64,000 nucleotides of DNA from Natranaerovirga pectinivora. Lineage in GTDB: Bacteria > Bacillota > Clostridia > Lachnospirales > DSM-24629. The position numbers and the translations under genes were made by a program. A model generated the notes under the pieces. That model was not told the origin of the DNA and did not search any database. It saw nothing but the letters and a program-made list of their open reading frames with translations. The DNA is taken from positions 248,001-312,000 of the forward strand of contig NZ_SMAL01000003.1 in assembly GCF_004342165.1 (NCBI RefSeq). Direction: 5' to 3'. Positions 17,424 to 26,171 of this stretch are shown here, one piece after another (position 1 is the first letter of the stretch; every line of letters starts with the position of its first letter).

Positions 17424-17491
17424 ATTTACCCCCTAGTAATTATCAAAATATTATATATCATTTATAATTTTACCTAAGATTATAAAATCAA

Positions 17492-17983
17492 TCAATATTT
17501 TTTTCTAATTAAAAAAGGTTCCACAACAACAGCTATAACAATATTAAGTATAGCAGCTATAGATAGTGGCACGATTAAAAAACTAAACAAAGCAACTCCT
17601 GCAAATTCATACCCTAGTGCATACATTATATAGGCGCTAACGCCTAGTGATATCGGTCCATTAAGTAAAAAAGCTACAATTACTGCAATGTATTTCTTAC
17701 CTTTTTTACTTAGGTAGCCAAATAAGTAACAAGTGATCCCCATTAGTACACCTACAACCATATGAATAGGCAATGTAAGTGGAAAACCGCTTGTAACTGC
17801 TGTTAGCATATGTCCTAGTATACCTACTATTCCTCCTGCTACGGGTGAAATAATCAAAGCTACCAAAAAAGCTGGCATAGAATCAAAGGCAACACTCCCT
17901 TGAATCTTAATCTGTGCCCCTACAAATGATAATGCTATAAAAAGCCCCATATATGCTAGTTGTCTTGAATTTATTTTACTCAA
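17492..17983 (-). CDS. cblT: ECF transporter S component, probable alpha-ribazole transporter CblT
   Basis: A 163-residue membrane protein with about five to six hydrophobic segments and the ECF S-component start RQLAYMGLFIALSFVG. Such proteins bind one vitamin-like substrate and work with shared EcfA/EcfT energising subunits, which are not in this window. It follows cobC by 18 bases, and its operon also contains a PurM-like kinase. In species that take up alpha-ribazole this pair is CblT and CblS, so I infer that substrate. A cobalamin precursor such as dimethylbenzimidazole is an alternative. The start is a TTG after a GGAGATGATGAG ribosome site. Confidence 0.75.
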   Translation of the reverse strand: MSKINSRQLAYMGLFIALSFVGAQIKIQGSVAFDSMPAFLVALIISPVAGGIVGILGHMLTAVTSGFPLTLPIHMVVGVLMGITCYLFGYLSKKGKKYIAVIVAFLLNGPISLGVSAYIMYALGYEFAGVALFSFLIVPLSIAAILNIVIAVVVEPFLIRKKY

Positions 17984-18001
17984 CTCATCATCTCCATTAA
18001 T

Positions 18002-18580
18002 TTATTTTAGCATCATTTGCCCATAGCCTTTTTTATAGTCTATTTGAATGATACAACCGTTCTTAATCTTAAAACACCAGCCTTGTCCACTATTTAGATT
18101 CAATAAAAATTCCAGTATCTCTTTGATTACTCTTCCATGGCTTAATATGAGTATTGATTCACATTCTTCTTTCACAACTTCTTGTATAAAATCTAATACT
18201 CTTCTTTTAAATTCAGGAAAACTTTCCCCTTCAGGTATTTTATAAGTTCTATAGTTTTCAAGATAATTCTTATAAACCTCAGGGTAAAGCTCATCCACTT
18301 CTTTGTATGTATGTTTTTCTAAGATGCCAAAGCCCATTTCTTCTATTCTTTCATCGTAATGAATGGCCATGCCCTTAATTTGTGATATTTCTTCTGCCAA
18401 GTCTTTAACTCTTTTTAATGGGCTACTATATATTTTATCTAAATGCATTTCTTTAACAGATTCTATGATTTGATTAAACTGTTTTTTTCCTTCTGTTGTA
18501 TAAGGATAGTGGGATTTACCATATATGATTTTATTGATGTTTCCTTCTGTTTCTGGATGTCTTACAATATAAATGTCCAC
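18002..18580 (-). CDS. cobC: Alpha-ribazole phosphatase CobC (histidine phosphatase family)
   Basis: CobC removes phosphate from alpha-ribazole 5'-phosphate or adenosylcobalamin 5'-phosphate in the last part of B12 synthesis. The catalytic motif is RHPETEGN near residue 7, where most family members have RHGET or RHGQT. The SPLKR and LSHGRVIKE motifs supply the other arginine and histidine. It overlaps the end of cobS by 19 bases, so it is translationally coupled. Other histidine phosphatases look similar, but the operon settles the assignment. Confidence 0.88.
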   Translation of the reverse strand: MDIYIVRHPETEGNINKIIYGKSHYPYTTEGKKQFNQIIESVKEMHLDKIYSSPLKRVKDLAEEISQIKGMAIHYDERIEEMGFGILEKHTYKEVDELYPEVYKNYLENYRTYKIPEGESFPEFKRRVLDFIQEVVKEECESILILSHGRVIKEILEFLLNLNSGQGWCFKIKNGCIIQIDYKKGYGQMMLK

Positions 18581-19296
18581 AAAATCCCTCCCACACCTGT
18601 GCTTATTAAAAATAGAATTTGTGATGTTTCTAAGATTAATCCAATAACGTCTCCTGTAATGCCACCAAGGATTTTATTAATTCTTAGAACCATAAGAAGG
18701 CTTATTATTACAGTAATCCCATAAGCAAACAAAGTCACCCAACCTAATAGATAGGTACTAACCAATCCAAAAACAAAAGCATATAAAGCATATTTCAATG
18801 TAGCTTTATCTACCATTGCTTTTCCCATGCCTTCATTTTTTGCATAGTTAAATAACCCACAAGTTATTAAACCCACACATCTTCCCACAATAGGAAAAGC
18901 CAATACCACCTGCCACTGTGGATTCAAGAATACAAAAAAAGTAAGAAAATATAGAACCAAACTTATAACACCAAATGCACCAATTAAGCTGTCAGACATA
19001 ATTTCAAAAACTCTTTCTCTCTTGCGACAACTAAAGATACCATCACATACATCTGCTAAGCCATCTAAATGCAATCCCCCTACGATGATTAGGTAGCCAA
19101 TTATTATAAAGACATTCACATAGGTATTGGGTAAAACATTGGATAGTAAAGCTATTGGTGATAATAAAGCACCAATTATAACACCTATAATAGGAAAAAA
19201 CAGAATGCCTTTTACGAAGGTTTCCCCATTAAACTCAAACTTTATAGGGAATGGGATTCTTGTTAAAAACGTGATCATCAGTAAAAATGATTTCAT
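18562..19296 (-). CDS. cobS: Adenosylcobinamide-GDP ribazoletransferase (cobalamin synthase)
   Basis: CobS joins adenosylcobinamide-GDP with alpha-ribazole or its phosphate in the membrane to give cobalamin. The protein is strongly hydrophobic with about six membrane segments and holds the family motif HLDGLADVCDGIFS near residue 76, followed by EIMSDSLIGAFG. Its 244 residues are normal. The gene lies 16 bases after cobU and overlaps cobC, in the leftward operon under the cobalamin riboswitch. Confidence 0.93.
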   Translation of the reverse strand: MKSFLLMITFLTRIPFPIKFEFNGETFVKGILFFPIIGVIIGALLSPIALLSNVLPNTYVNVFIIIGYLIIVGGLHLDGLADVCDGIFSCRKRERVFEIMSDSLIGAFGVISLVLYFLTFFVFLNPQWQVVLAFPIVGRCVGLITCGLFNYAKNEGMGKAMVDKATLKYALYAFVFGLVSTYLLGWVTLFAYGITVIISLLMVLRINKILGGITGDVIGLILETSQILFLISTGVGGILWTFIL

Positions 19297-19312
19297 ACAA
19301 CACCTCTATACA

Positions 19313-19870
19313 CTATTTTATCTTCATTGGAATTGCTGATACAACAAGGTATACTTCATCTGCTTGTTTTGCTAGATACTGATTGACTCTCCCTGCAATA
19401 TCACGAAAGATACTTCCTAATCGGTAGGCAGGAACAATGCCAAAGCCAACTTCATTGGTAACCGCTACCAACTGTTTTTGATTCTCTTTCATTGTATTTA
19501 TTAATTGGTCTATTTCAACAAATATCTTTTTTTCTACCTCACTTATTGCTTCACTAGAACACGTATCATAATCAATTGTTTCATCAAACATAATATTTGT
19601 CACCATAATGGTTATACAGTCTAATAAGAATGTATCTGTCTTTTCAAATGCTTTATGAGATTTTATCTCTTGAAAATTGTTATACATTTCAAAAGTATGC
19701 CATTCACTAGGACGAGAATGTTTGTGTTTTTCTATTCTGTCTTCCATATCTTTATCCGTGACTTTAGCAGTTGCAATATAACTAATCTGCCGTCCTATTT
19801 CAAGGACTTTTTCTTCTGCAAAAGTGCTTTTACCACTTCTTGCGCCGCCAGTTATCATTATAAGACTCAT
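19313..19870 (-). CDS. cobU: Bifunctional adenosylcobinamide kinase/guanylyltransferase
   Basis: CobU phosphorylates adenosylcobinamide and then transfers GMP to it, activating it for CobS. The P-loop GGARSGKST is at residues 7-15, and the VTNEVGFGIVP segment contains further family-conserved residues. I start at the ATG at 19870, which follows a TAGGTG site and puts the P-loop in its usual place. An ATG at 19885 overlaps the cobD stop as TAATG and would add five residues, so it is a possible coupled start. Confidence 0.92.
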   Translation of the reverse strand: MSLIMITGGARSGKSTFAEEKVLEIGRQISYIATAKVTDKDMEDRIEKHKHSRPSEWHTFEMYNNFQEIKSHKAFEKTDTFLLDCITIMVTNIMFDETIDYDTCSSEAISEVEKKIFVEIDQLINTMKENQKQLVAVTNEVGFGIVPAYRLGSIFRDIAGRVNQYLAKQADEVYLVVSAIPMKIK

Positions 19871-19884
19871 TTTACACCTACCCA

Positions 19885-20958
19885 TTACTTGTATTCTCTC
19901 ATTTTATGAATCAATCGTCTATTGTCATTATGATCTTTTATGGCTATGCGTATAAAGTTTTTTCCTAATCCAATAAAATCTTCACATGTTCTTACTTTGA
20001 TTGGATTATCTCCTTTTAATAGCCATTTTGGCAATCTAGAATCTTCTAGTTTTATGAGAATGAAATTGGTATTAGATGAGTAAAAATTCAAGTAATGAAA
20101 CTTCATTAAATTGGTTTCTATATAGTATTTTTCGTCTAATAACCATTGTATGGTCTTTTCTTTTCTCTCACTGTCTTCTAGTAAAGGATTTAAAGCAGCA
20201 AGGGCCAAAGTATTAATCGTCCAAGGTTCTTTATAGGTATATAGTTTTTCTATTATACTTGGGCTGGCAAATCCAATGCCTAGCCTTAAACCTGGTATAC
20301 TATAATATTTTGTTAAAGATTGAATGACCATTATATTTTGAGGTTTTATATTGTAACAGCTTGCTCCAAATGAAATGTCAATAAAAGATTCATCCAACAT
20401 AAGCATACCGTCCCAAGACTTTAATTGGGTTGCGATTCTTTTAATGGTTTCTTTATCTATAATTTGTCCTGTAGGATTGTTTGGATTACATATAACCACA
20501 CATTCTGGTTTCTTTTTTACTATAGTTCGTAAAAAATCTTCTACATTCAGTTTAAACTGATTCTCCCTTTCTAAGACATAATGGTATATCTTAGCACCAT
20601 TTAGCTTAAAGGCTCGTTCGTATTCATTAAAGGTTGGAGATATAATCATGACTTCTTTTGGTTTAAAGGCTCTAGCAAATAAATAAATTAATTCCATTGC
20701 CCCATTGCCTATAATAATCCGTTTGCTTGAAGTATTATAATAATCCCCTAGGAATTTAATTGAAGACTCTCCTATAATCTCAGGATATTTATTGATCTCA
20801 TTAATCCCTTCCACTAAAGCTTCTTTTACTGAAGGGGATAGAGGAATAGGATTAATATTCACACTAAAATCTAGTATTTTTTCGTTGATGACACCACCAT
20901 GTATATTCATTTTATTGTTGTTCTGTCTATTGTTTTTAGCTTCTATTACAAGTCCCAT
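19885..20958 (-). CDS. cobD: Threonine-phosphate decarboxylase CobD
   Basis: A pyridoxal-phosphate enzyme of the aminotransferase class I/II fold that makes (R)-1-amino-2-propanol O-phosphate, the linker between corrin ring and nucleotide loop. The CNPNNPTG motif and the PLP lysine in QSLTKYYSIPGLRLG are present. It resembles histidinol-phosphate aminotransferases, but its place between cbiB and cobU identifies it. CbiB, the partner that attaches the linker, ends 12 bases upstream. Confidence 0.9.
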   Translation of the reverse strand: MGLVIEAKNNRQNNNKMNIHGGVINEKILDFSVNINPIPLSPSVKEALVEGINEINKYPEIIGESSIKFLGDYYNTSSKRIIIGNGAMELIYLFARAFKPKEVMIISPTFNEYERAFKLNGAKIYHYVLERENQFKLNVEDFLRTIVKKKPECVVICNPNNPTGQIIDKETIKRIATQLKSWDGMLMLDESFIDISFGASCYNIKPQNIMVIQSLTKYYSIPGLRLGIGFASPSIIEKLYTYKEPWTINTLALAALNPLLEDSERKEKTIQWLLDEKYYIETNLMKFHYLNFYSSNTNFILIKLEDSRLPKWLLKGDNPIKVRTCEDFIGLGKNFIRIAIKDHNDNRRLIHKMREYK

Positions 20959-20970
20959 ATCACTTACTCC

Positions 20971-21930
20971 TTAGAAATATATAAGCAAATACACTATAAT
21001 AAAAAATAGTGTAAAAAGTAGTTCTGTTACATACATAATTTTAATGGTATCTTCTATCATTACTGACTCTGGTTTTTTATCTAAATCGCCTATGGTCGGC
21101 TTTTCTACTATGGTATCAAAATACTTATGTGTTCCACCTAGTTGAATCTTTAACGCCCCTGCCACTACCGCTTCTGGATAGCCACAATTAGGGCTTTTGT
21201 GATTTCGTCTATCTCTTACTAAGATTCTCCAACTATTTTTCCAATTCAGTTTTAATAATAAACTACTTAATACCATAAACAAACTTCCAATTCTAGCAGG
21301 TATATAGTTAAGAATATCATCTGCTTTTGCGGATGCGAACCCAATGTCTTTATAAGGCTCTACGATATAACCAACCATAGAATCGAGAGTATTAACCAGT
21401 TTATAAGCAAAAAGAAAATGAATTGGGTAGCCTACTAAAAACCCTATGCCTATATAAAATAGAGGGGCAATAACACCATCAATGGTATTTTCAGCAGTGG
21501 TTTCTATTGCGCCTTTTATCACTTGTTCCTGTGTAAGGTTTGCAGTGTCCCTTCCAACTAAGTAAGACAGATACTTTCTGCCCTCTTCTATACTTTGATA
21601 TAACCCTTTTATGACCTTTTTTACTTCAGTATGAAGACATTTTGCTGCTATTCCAGTGTATAACAAGTAGATGGTTACTATGGTATGGAAATAGGGATGT
21701 ATGACCATTGATCCCTTTAAAATTATAGAAACACTTATTAGAACGATAAAAAGAGATAAACCCAGTAAAAAGAAACCACCAACAAACAAGTTTTCAAAGT
21801 ACTTTCTGATGATTTTTTCTAATGTCTGGATCAATTTCCCCATATAAATGATGGGGTGAGGCCATCCTAATGGATCTCCTAATAGCCAATCCATTACAAT
21901 AACACTTATCAATACAATTATATTTTCCAT
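20971..21930 (-). CDS. cbiB: Adenosylcobinamide-phosphate synthase CbiB
   Basis: A membrane enzyme that attaches aminopropanol or its phosphate to adenosylcobyric acid. The N-terminal WLLGDPLGWPHPIIYMG motif is diagnostic of the CbiB/CobD-Pseudomonas family, as are the ETTAENTIDGVIAPLFY and NYIPARIG segments. It has several membrane segments and 319 residues. The gene starts 12 bases after cbiP. Confidence 0.94.
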   Translation of the reverse strand: MENIIVLISVIVMDWLLGDPLGWPHPIIYMGKLIQTLEKIIRKYFENLFVGGFFLLGLSLFIVLISVSIILKGSMVIHPYFHTIVTIYLLYTGIAAKCLHTEVKKVIKGLYQSIEEGRKYLSYLVGRDTANLTQEQVIKGAIETTAENTIDGVIAPLFYIGIGFLVGYPIHFLFAYKLVNTLDSMVGYIVEPYKDIGFASAKADDILNYIPARIGSLFMVLSSLLLKLNWKNSWRILVRDRRNHKSPNCGYPEAVVAGALKIQLGGTHKYFDTIVEKPTIGDLDKKPESVMIEDTIKIMYVTELLFTLFFIIVYLLIYF

Positions 21931-21942
21931 ATGTCACCTAGC

Positions 21943-23436
21943 TTAATTGGATGATTCTATAATATTCATTATAGCTTCTATATCCAGAGATTCATTTACT
22001 ACTTTTCCAAGATAATCATAAGCTTCTTCCTTTAATTCTCTATAATGTCTTGAAGGGTTCAGATTTAATCCTTTTTTCCTTCTAATCGGTTCTAATAAAG
22101 CTTCTCTAAATTCATGAGAATCAAATATGCCATGAAGATATGTTCCGAATACAGTTCCTTCTTGATTCACACAACCGTCGTATAACCCTTCTTCTAGTAG
22201 AATAAAATCTGATTCATTATCAAGGTGCTCTGTTTTTCCCATATGAATTTCATAACCTTCTACATTTTTACCTTGTGTCTTTCCCCCATTATCAAAGTTG
22301 ACCAGTATTTGTCCTGTTCTTTGTATGGTTTTTTTCTCTTCTTCTAACACCGTATTAATATTTAATAATCCTAGACCATTCACTTCTTTTCTTTCTGTTT
22401 CTACACCAAAGGGGTCTTTTATGGTTTTTCCTAAGATTTGATACCCACCGCAGATGCCTATAATAGGTGTTCTCTTTTTATGACATCTATATATTTTTTC
22501 ATCTAGCCCACTGTTCTGAAGATATATTCTATCGGCTATTGTACTTTTACTTCCTGGAATAATCAGTAAATCTATCTCTTCAAAATCATCCTTTGTGGCT
22601 AAATACTTTACAGAGACATCTTGTTCAAGTTCTAACGCAGTAAAGTCTGTAAAATTAGACATATAAGGCAACCTGATAACACCAATATGAATGCTGCCTT
22701 CTTTTGGCTTTTCAAATCTTGTTGTCACACTGTCTTCATCATCGATTTGAAAATCTGAATATGGAATTACGCCTAAGCATGGTATCGGTAGTTTTTCATA
22801 AAACATATCTATTCCTGGCTGAAGTAGCGTAACGTCTCCGCGAAATTTATTAATAATATACCCTTTTATCCTTTTTTGTTCAGAAGAGCTTAGTAACATA
22901 TAGGTACCATAAATAGAGGCAAATACACCACCTTTATCAATATCCCCTATTAATACAACAGGTGTGTCTATGGCCTCTGCTAGACCCATATTGACAATAT
23001 CGTTTTTTCTTAGATTAATTTCTGCTGGACTTCCAGCACCTTCTATAACAATGATGTCGTATTTTTCTTCAAGTGTTCTAAATGCCTTGATCACTTCTGT
23101 CATCAAGTATTCTTTGTTTCTATAGTAGTCACTGGCTTTTAACTGATTAAAGACTTTGCCATTTAAAATGATTTGACTGCCTATATCACTTGTAGGCTTT
23201 AATAATACTGGATTCATTTCTACCATAGGTTCTATACGAGCCGCTTCCGCTTGTACCACTTGGGCTCGTCCCATTTCTTTTCCATCTTGGGTAACGTAAG
23301 AATTTAAGGACATATTTTGTGATTTGAAAGGCGCTACATTGTAACCCTTATCATTTAAGATACGACATATGGCTGCCGTTATAAGACTTTTTCCAACGGT
23401 TGAGCCAGTGCCTTGAAACATTATTTTTTTAGACAT
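21943..23436 (-). CDS. cbiP: Cobyric acid synthase CbiP (CobQ type)
   Basis: CbiP amidates four side chains of adenosylcobyrinic a,c-diamide with glutamine and ATP. The N-terminal P-loop-like GTGSTVGKSLIT is at residues 10-21, and a class I glutamine amidotransferase domain follows from about 250, with the nucleophile in IIGICGGYQILG and the catalytic histidine in GTYLHGIFD. The 497-residue length is normal. It is the first gene of the leftward operon and lies directly behind the cobalamin riboswitch, with GGAAAGGAAG as its ribosome site. No earlier corrin-ring genes are in the window. Confidence 0.95.
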   Translation of the reverse strand: MSKKIMFQGTGSTVGKSLITAAICRILNDKGYNVAPFKSQNMSLNSYVTQDGKEMGRAQVVQAEAARIEPMVEMNPVLLKPTSDIGSQIILNGKVFNQLKASDYYRNKEYLMTEVIKAFRTLEEKYDIIVIEGAGSPAEINLRKNDIVNMGLAEAIDTPVVLIGDIDKGGVFASIYGTYMLLSSSEQKRIKGYIINKFRGDVTLLQPGIDMFYEKLPIPCLGVIPYSDFQIDDEDSVTTRFEKPKEGSIHIGVIRLPYMSNFTDFTALELEQDVSVKYLATKDDFEEIDLLIIPGSKSTIADRIYLQNSGLDEKIYRCHKKRTPIIGICGGYQILGKTIKDPFGVETERKEVNGLGLLNINTVLEEEKKTIQRTGQILVNFDNGGKTQGKNVEGYEIHMGKTEHLDNESDFILLEEGLYDGCVNQEGTVFGTYLHGIFDSHEFREALLEPIRRKKGLNLNPSRHYRELKEEAYDYLGKVVNESLDIEAIMNIIESSN

Positions 23437-23479
23437 AAAAATAAATCTTCCTTTCCATCCGAAATTCAGAACAACGTAT

Positions 23480-23640
23480 TATATCTATCTGTTTCCTGGC
23501 TCTAACATCAAACCCTATATACCCCTTCCCAGTTTCCCAGTGGTTTTTGTATATAAGTAGTTATTACAGTAGCGGTGGCTGCATCGGATTTTCACCGAAC
23601 TTCCTAAGAATTTCTTCTTATTTATAGATATAAAGCATAT
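23480..23640 (-). promoter_or_regulatory. Cobalamin (B12) riboswitch
   Basis: The minus strand carries the aptamer signatures in order: GGTGAAAATCCGATGCAGCC, then CCGCTACTGTAA, then CCACTGGGAAACTGGGAAGG, and finally GAGCCAGGAAAC (23493-23506). These are the conserved core of the adenosylcobalamin riboswitch class. It lies between a strong promoter and cbiP, so it should switch the whole operon off when B12 is plentiful. There is no T-run before the start codon, so control of the ribosome site is more likely than termination. Confidence 0.92.
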
Positions 23641-23647
23641 TAGTGTT

Positions 23648-23676
23648 ATCATACTGGATTTTATTAGAAGTGTCAA
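23648..23676 (-). promoter_or_regulatory. Promoter of the cobalamin operon
   Basis: Consensus TTGACA (23671-23676) and TATGAT (23648-23653) are separated by 17 bases. The start near 23641 falls right at the 5' side of the riboswitch aptamer. Confidence 0.85.
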
Positions 23677-23793
23677 TTTAGAAACTTTATTATTAAATAA
23701 GTTACTTTCTATATATGAAGAAAAAAGTTTTTTGGCATATAGAATTTATATCCCCTTTATCCTCTTTACTTATTTTGATATATAGAGAGTATA

Positions 23794-24045
23794 ATGAGTA
23801 TTTTCCTAGATAAGTATTATCTTTTACATACTTTTAAAGAAGTGACAGGCTTTACCATAAAGCAATATATCCTTTTAAAAAGAATTGCTTTTGCTAAAAA
23901 CCAATTGTATTATACCGATAAGAATATTACTGCTATATCCATAGATTCTGGATTTAATAGTCAAAGTAATTTTATTAGGCTTTTTAAAAAGAAAGAAGGT
24001 ATTACACCTTTACAGTTTAGAATAATTATAAAAAAACATAAATAA
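23794..24045 (+). pseudogene. AraC-family DNA-binding domain fragment
   Basis: The 83-residue frame matches the second part of an AraC/XylS domain: FKEVTGFTIKQYILLKRIAFAKNQL, then ITAISIDSGFNSQSNFIRLFKKKEGITPLQFR. The first helix-turn-helix is incomplete and no sensory domain precedes it. There is no ribosome site; the start overlaps a TATAAT-like sequence. It is most likely the remnant of a regulator, though a stand-alone small DNA-binding protein cannot be excluded. Confidence 0.65.
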
Positions 24046-24073
24046 CCACCTCTGATATAAACCAGAGGTGGTT
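24044..24073. terminator. Stem-loop, possible terminator
   Basis: An 11-base perfect stem (AACCACCTCTG with CAGAGGTGGTT) and an 8-base loop lie between the AraC fragment and the convergent uxuB. On the minus strand a T-rich stretch follows after about ten bases; the T-run is not adjacent. Confidence 0.5.
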
Positions 24074-24100
24074 GTACCACAAAAGAACAATCCTTTTTTC

Positions 24101-24148
24101 CGAGGAGGAAAGTTTTTTATGAAAAATCATATTGGAAGGTTCTTTTGA
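24101..24148 (+). other. Isolated ribosome site with a 9-codon frame (orphan start)
   Basis: A consensus GAGGAGG (24102-24108) is followed ten bases later by ATG (24119) and a nine-codon frame, MKNHIGRFF, ending in TGA. Imperfect inverted repeats (24081-24093 and 24134-24146) bracket it. It may be the start of a deleted gene or a leader peptide; nothing downstream on this strand is a gene. Confidence 0.35.
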
Positions 24149-24176
24149 TTGCACCCTGCAGAATCATTCCTTTTGA

Positions 24177-25022
24177 TTATACCCCTGAATAAGCAGAAAA
24201 ACCGCCATCAACAGGTATTACAACGCCATTTACAAAACTTGACGCTTCTTCACAAACTAAATACAGAAGGGTTCCTATTAATTCTTCTTCTTTACCAAAA
24301 CGGTTCACAGGTGTATTTCTTAATATCTTTTCACATCTTTTAGTCGGTGTACCATCTTCACTAAACAATAGTTTTTCATTTTGTTTGGATATAAAGAAAC
24401 CTGGTGCAATAGCATTGCAACGAATGCCTGCTTTTGCAAAATGTACCGCTAGCCACTGTGTAAAATTAGATATGGCTGCTTTTGCACCACTATATGCTGG
24501 TATTTTGGTCAAAGGTGTAAATGCATTCATACTTGAAATATTGATGATACTAGCACCTTCTTTATTCAACATATCAATGGCAAATACTTGAGTAGGTAAT
24601 AATGTTCCCATATAATTTAAGTCAAATACAAATCGAACACCTTCTGCATCCAAATCAAAGAATGTCTTCATATTGTTCAAGTCTTTTTCTTCAAAAAATT
24701 CATTTTCTGTTGTTGCTTTTGGACTGTTACCACCTGCACCATTAACAAGAATGTCACAGGTTCCTAAGTCTTCATTAATCTCTTGACGGACTTTTTCTAT
24801 ATTATCTTTATCCAGTACATTACATTGGTATCCTTTTGCAATGCCACCGTTTTCAATAATCTCATTGGCATTATTTGTTGCAGCATCCAGATTCAAGTCA
24901 AGCAAAGCCACTTTAGCTCCTGTTTTTGCCAATGCTTTTGCAAACATTCCGCATAAAACACCACCTGCTCCAGTTATAACCACTACTTTGTCTTTTAAAT
25001 CTATATTAAATGGTAATTTCAT
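24177..25022 (-). CDS. uxuB: SDR-family fructuronate reductase (mannonate oxidoreductase)
   Basis: A short-chain dehydrogenase that should interconvert D-fructuronate and D-mannonate with NAD(H) in hexuronate breakdown. The cofactor motif TGAGGVLCG is at residues 17-25, the NGAGG motif near 93, and the catalytic Ser, Tyr and Lys are in NISSMNAF and PAYSGAKAA. It resembles Bacillus subtilis UxuB, which is also an SDR and unrelated to the E. coli enzyme. It starts four bases after uxuA, which makes the next enzyme of the same pathway. Confidence 0.85.
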   Translation of the reverse strand: MKLPFNIDLKDKVVVITGAGGVLCGMFAKALAKTGAKVALLDLNLDAATNNANEIIENGGIAKGYQCNVLDKDNIEKVRQEINEDLGTCDILVNGAGGNSPKATTENEFFEEKDLNNMKTFFDLDAEGVRFVFDLNYMGTLLPTQVFAIDMLNKEGASIINISSMNAFTPLTKIPAYSGAKAAISNFTQWLAVHFAKAGIRCNAIAPGFFISKQNEKLLFSEDGTPTKRCEKILRNTPVNRFGKEEELIGTLLYLVCEEASSFVNGVVIPVDGGFSAYSGV

Positions 25023-25026
25023 AGTC

Positions 25027-26070
25027 TTACACTCCTTTCATCTTAGTTAGAGCTTCCCAAATCCCAGTAATGTATGTAGATCCCAGGGCTCTATCGTATA
25101 AACCATAACCTGGCTTACCTGTTTCATCCCATATCATTCTGCCGTGGTCTGGTCTAATATATCCTTTAAAACCAACGTCATGGTATGCTTTTAATATTTC
25201 AAAGATATCTAACGATCCACAAGGAGAGTAATGGGCACTTTCTTCAAACGAACCATCTTCTAATAATTTTACATTTCTTATATGAGCAAAATGAATTCTT
25301 CCCATCTCACCATATTTTCTAACCATATTGGCAAAATTATTAAACTTCCCACATCCTAATGACCCACTACACAAGGTTAAACCATGGTGAGTATCATCAT
25401 ATAAAGATAAAAATCTATCTAAATCATTTTCATTTTTAATGATTCTTGGAATATTAAAAATTGACCATGGTGGATCATCTGGATGAATAGCCATATTAAT
25501 ATCACATTCTATTGCTACTGGCATAATTTCCTTAATAAAATATTCAAGATTACTCCATAGCCCTTCTTCTCCAAGTGCTTTGTAGGCATCAATGAGCTCT
25601 GTCATTTCTGCTGGAGTATAGGATGCATCCCATCCTGGCAATGCTAATTTTGTAGGATCCATCTGATCTACTTGTTCTTTGTAATACACCAATGTTTTTG
25701 AACCATCTTCTAATTCTTTATCTAACTGAGAACGGGTCCAGTCAAATACAGGCATAAAGTTATAACAAATGCATTTCACTCCATATTTTGAAAGTCTTCT
25801 TATAATTTCTTTGTAATTATCAATGTATGTTTGATAATTGCCTCTTCTCAATTTAATATCTTCGTGGACAGGGACACTCTCTATAACTTCCATTTCCAAT
25901 CCTGAGCCTTGAACATCTTCTTTAAGTTTTTGGATGTCTTCCTCTGGCCATACTTCTCCTGCTGGAACGCTATAAACTGCTGTCACTACACCTGACATGT
26001 TTGGTATTTGTCTGATATTTTTAAGCGTAACTGGATCATCATTGCCATACCATCTAAAGGTCATTTTCAT
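25027..26070 (-). CDS. uxuA: Mannonate dehydratase
   Basis: UxuA dehydrates D-mannonate to 2-keto-3-deoxy-D-gluconate, using a divalent metal in a TIM-barrel fold of the xylose-isomerase-like type. Family segments seen are MTFRWYGNDDPV at the start, CYNFMPVFDWTRS near residue 101, and IHPDDPPWSIFNIPRI. The ATG at 26070 follows GGAGGGAATCACA and gives 347 residues; an upstream ATG at 26109 has no ribosome site. It is the first gene of the uxuAB operon, with operator-like palindromes in its promoter region. Confidence 0.94.
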   Translation of the reverse strand: MKMTFRWYGNDDPVTLKNIRQIPNMSGVVTAVYSVPAGEVWPEEDIQKLKEDVQGSGLEMEVIESVPVHEDIKLRRGNYQTYIDNYKEIIRRLSKYGVKCICYNFMPVFDWTRSQLDKELEDGSKTLVYYKEQVDQMDPTKLALPGWDASYTPAEMTELIDAYKALGEEGLWSNLEYFIKEIMPVAIECDINMAIHPDDPPWSIFNIPRIIKNENDLDRFLSLYDDTHHGLTLCSGSLGCGKFNNFANMVRKYGEMGRIHFAHIRNVKLLEDGSFEESAHYSPCGSLDIFEILKAYHDVGFKGYIRPDHGRMIWDETGKPGYGLYDRALGSTYITGIWEALTKMKGV

Positions 26071-26126
26071 TGTGATTCCCTCCTTAATTTTAAAGAATAT
26101 TTTTATCAATTATTTATATCTCAAAT

Positions 26127-26136
26127 ATGTATACAT
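26127..26136. promoter_or_regulatory. GntR operator copy 1 (ATGTATACAT)
   Basis: A perfect 10-base palindrome about 30 bases downstream of the predicted uxuA transcription start. The same core occurs at 26184-26193, 26261-26270 and 27055-27064, all around uxuA and the adjacent GntR gene. Confidence 0.7.
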
Positions 26137-26171
26137 TATAATTACTAGTAATTACTTTATAATATATCTCT

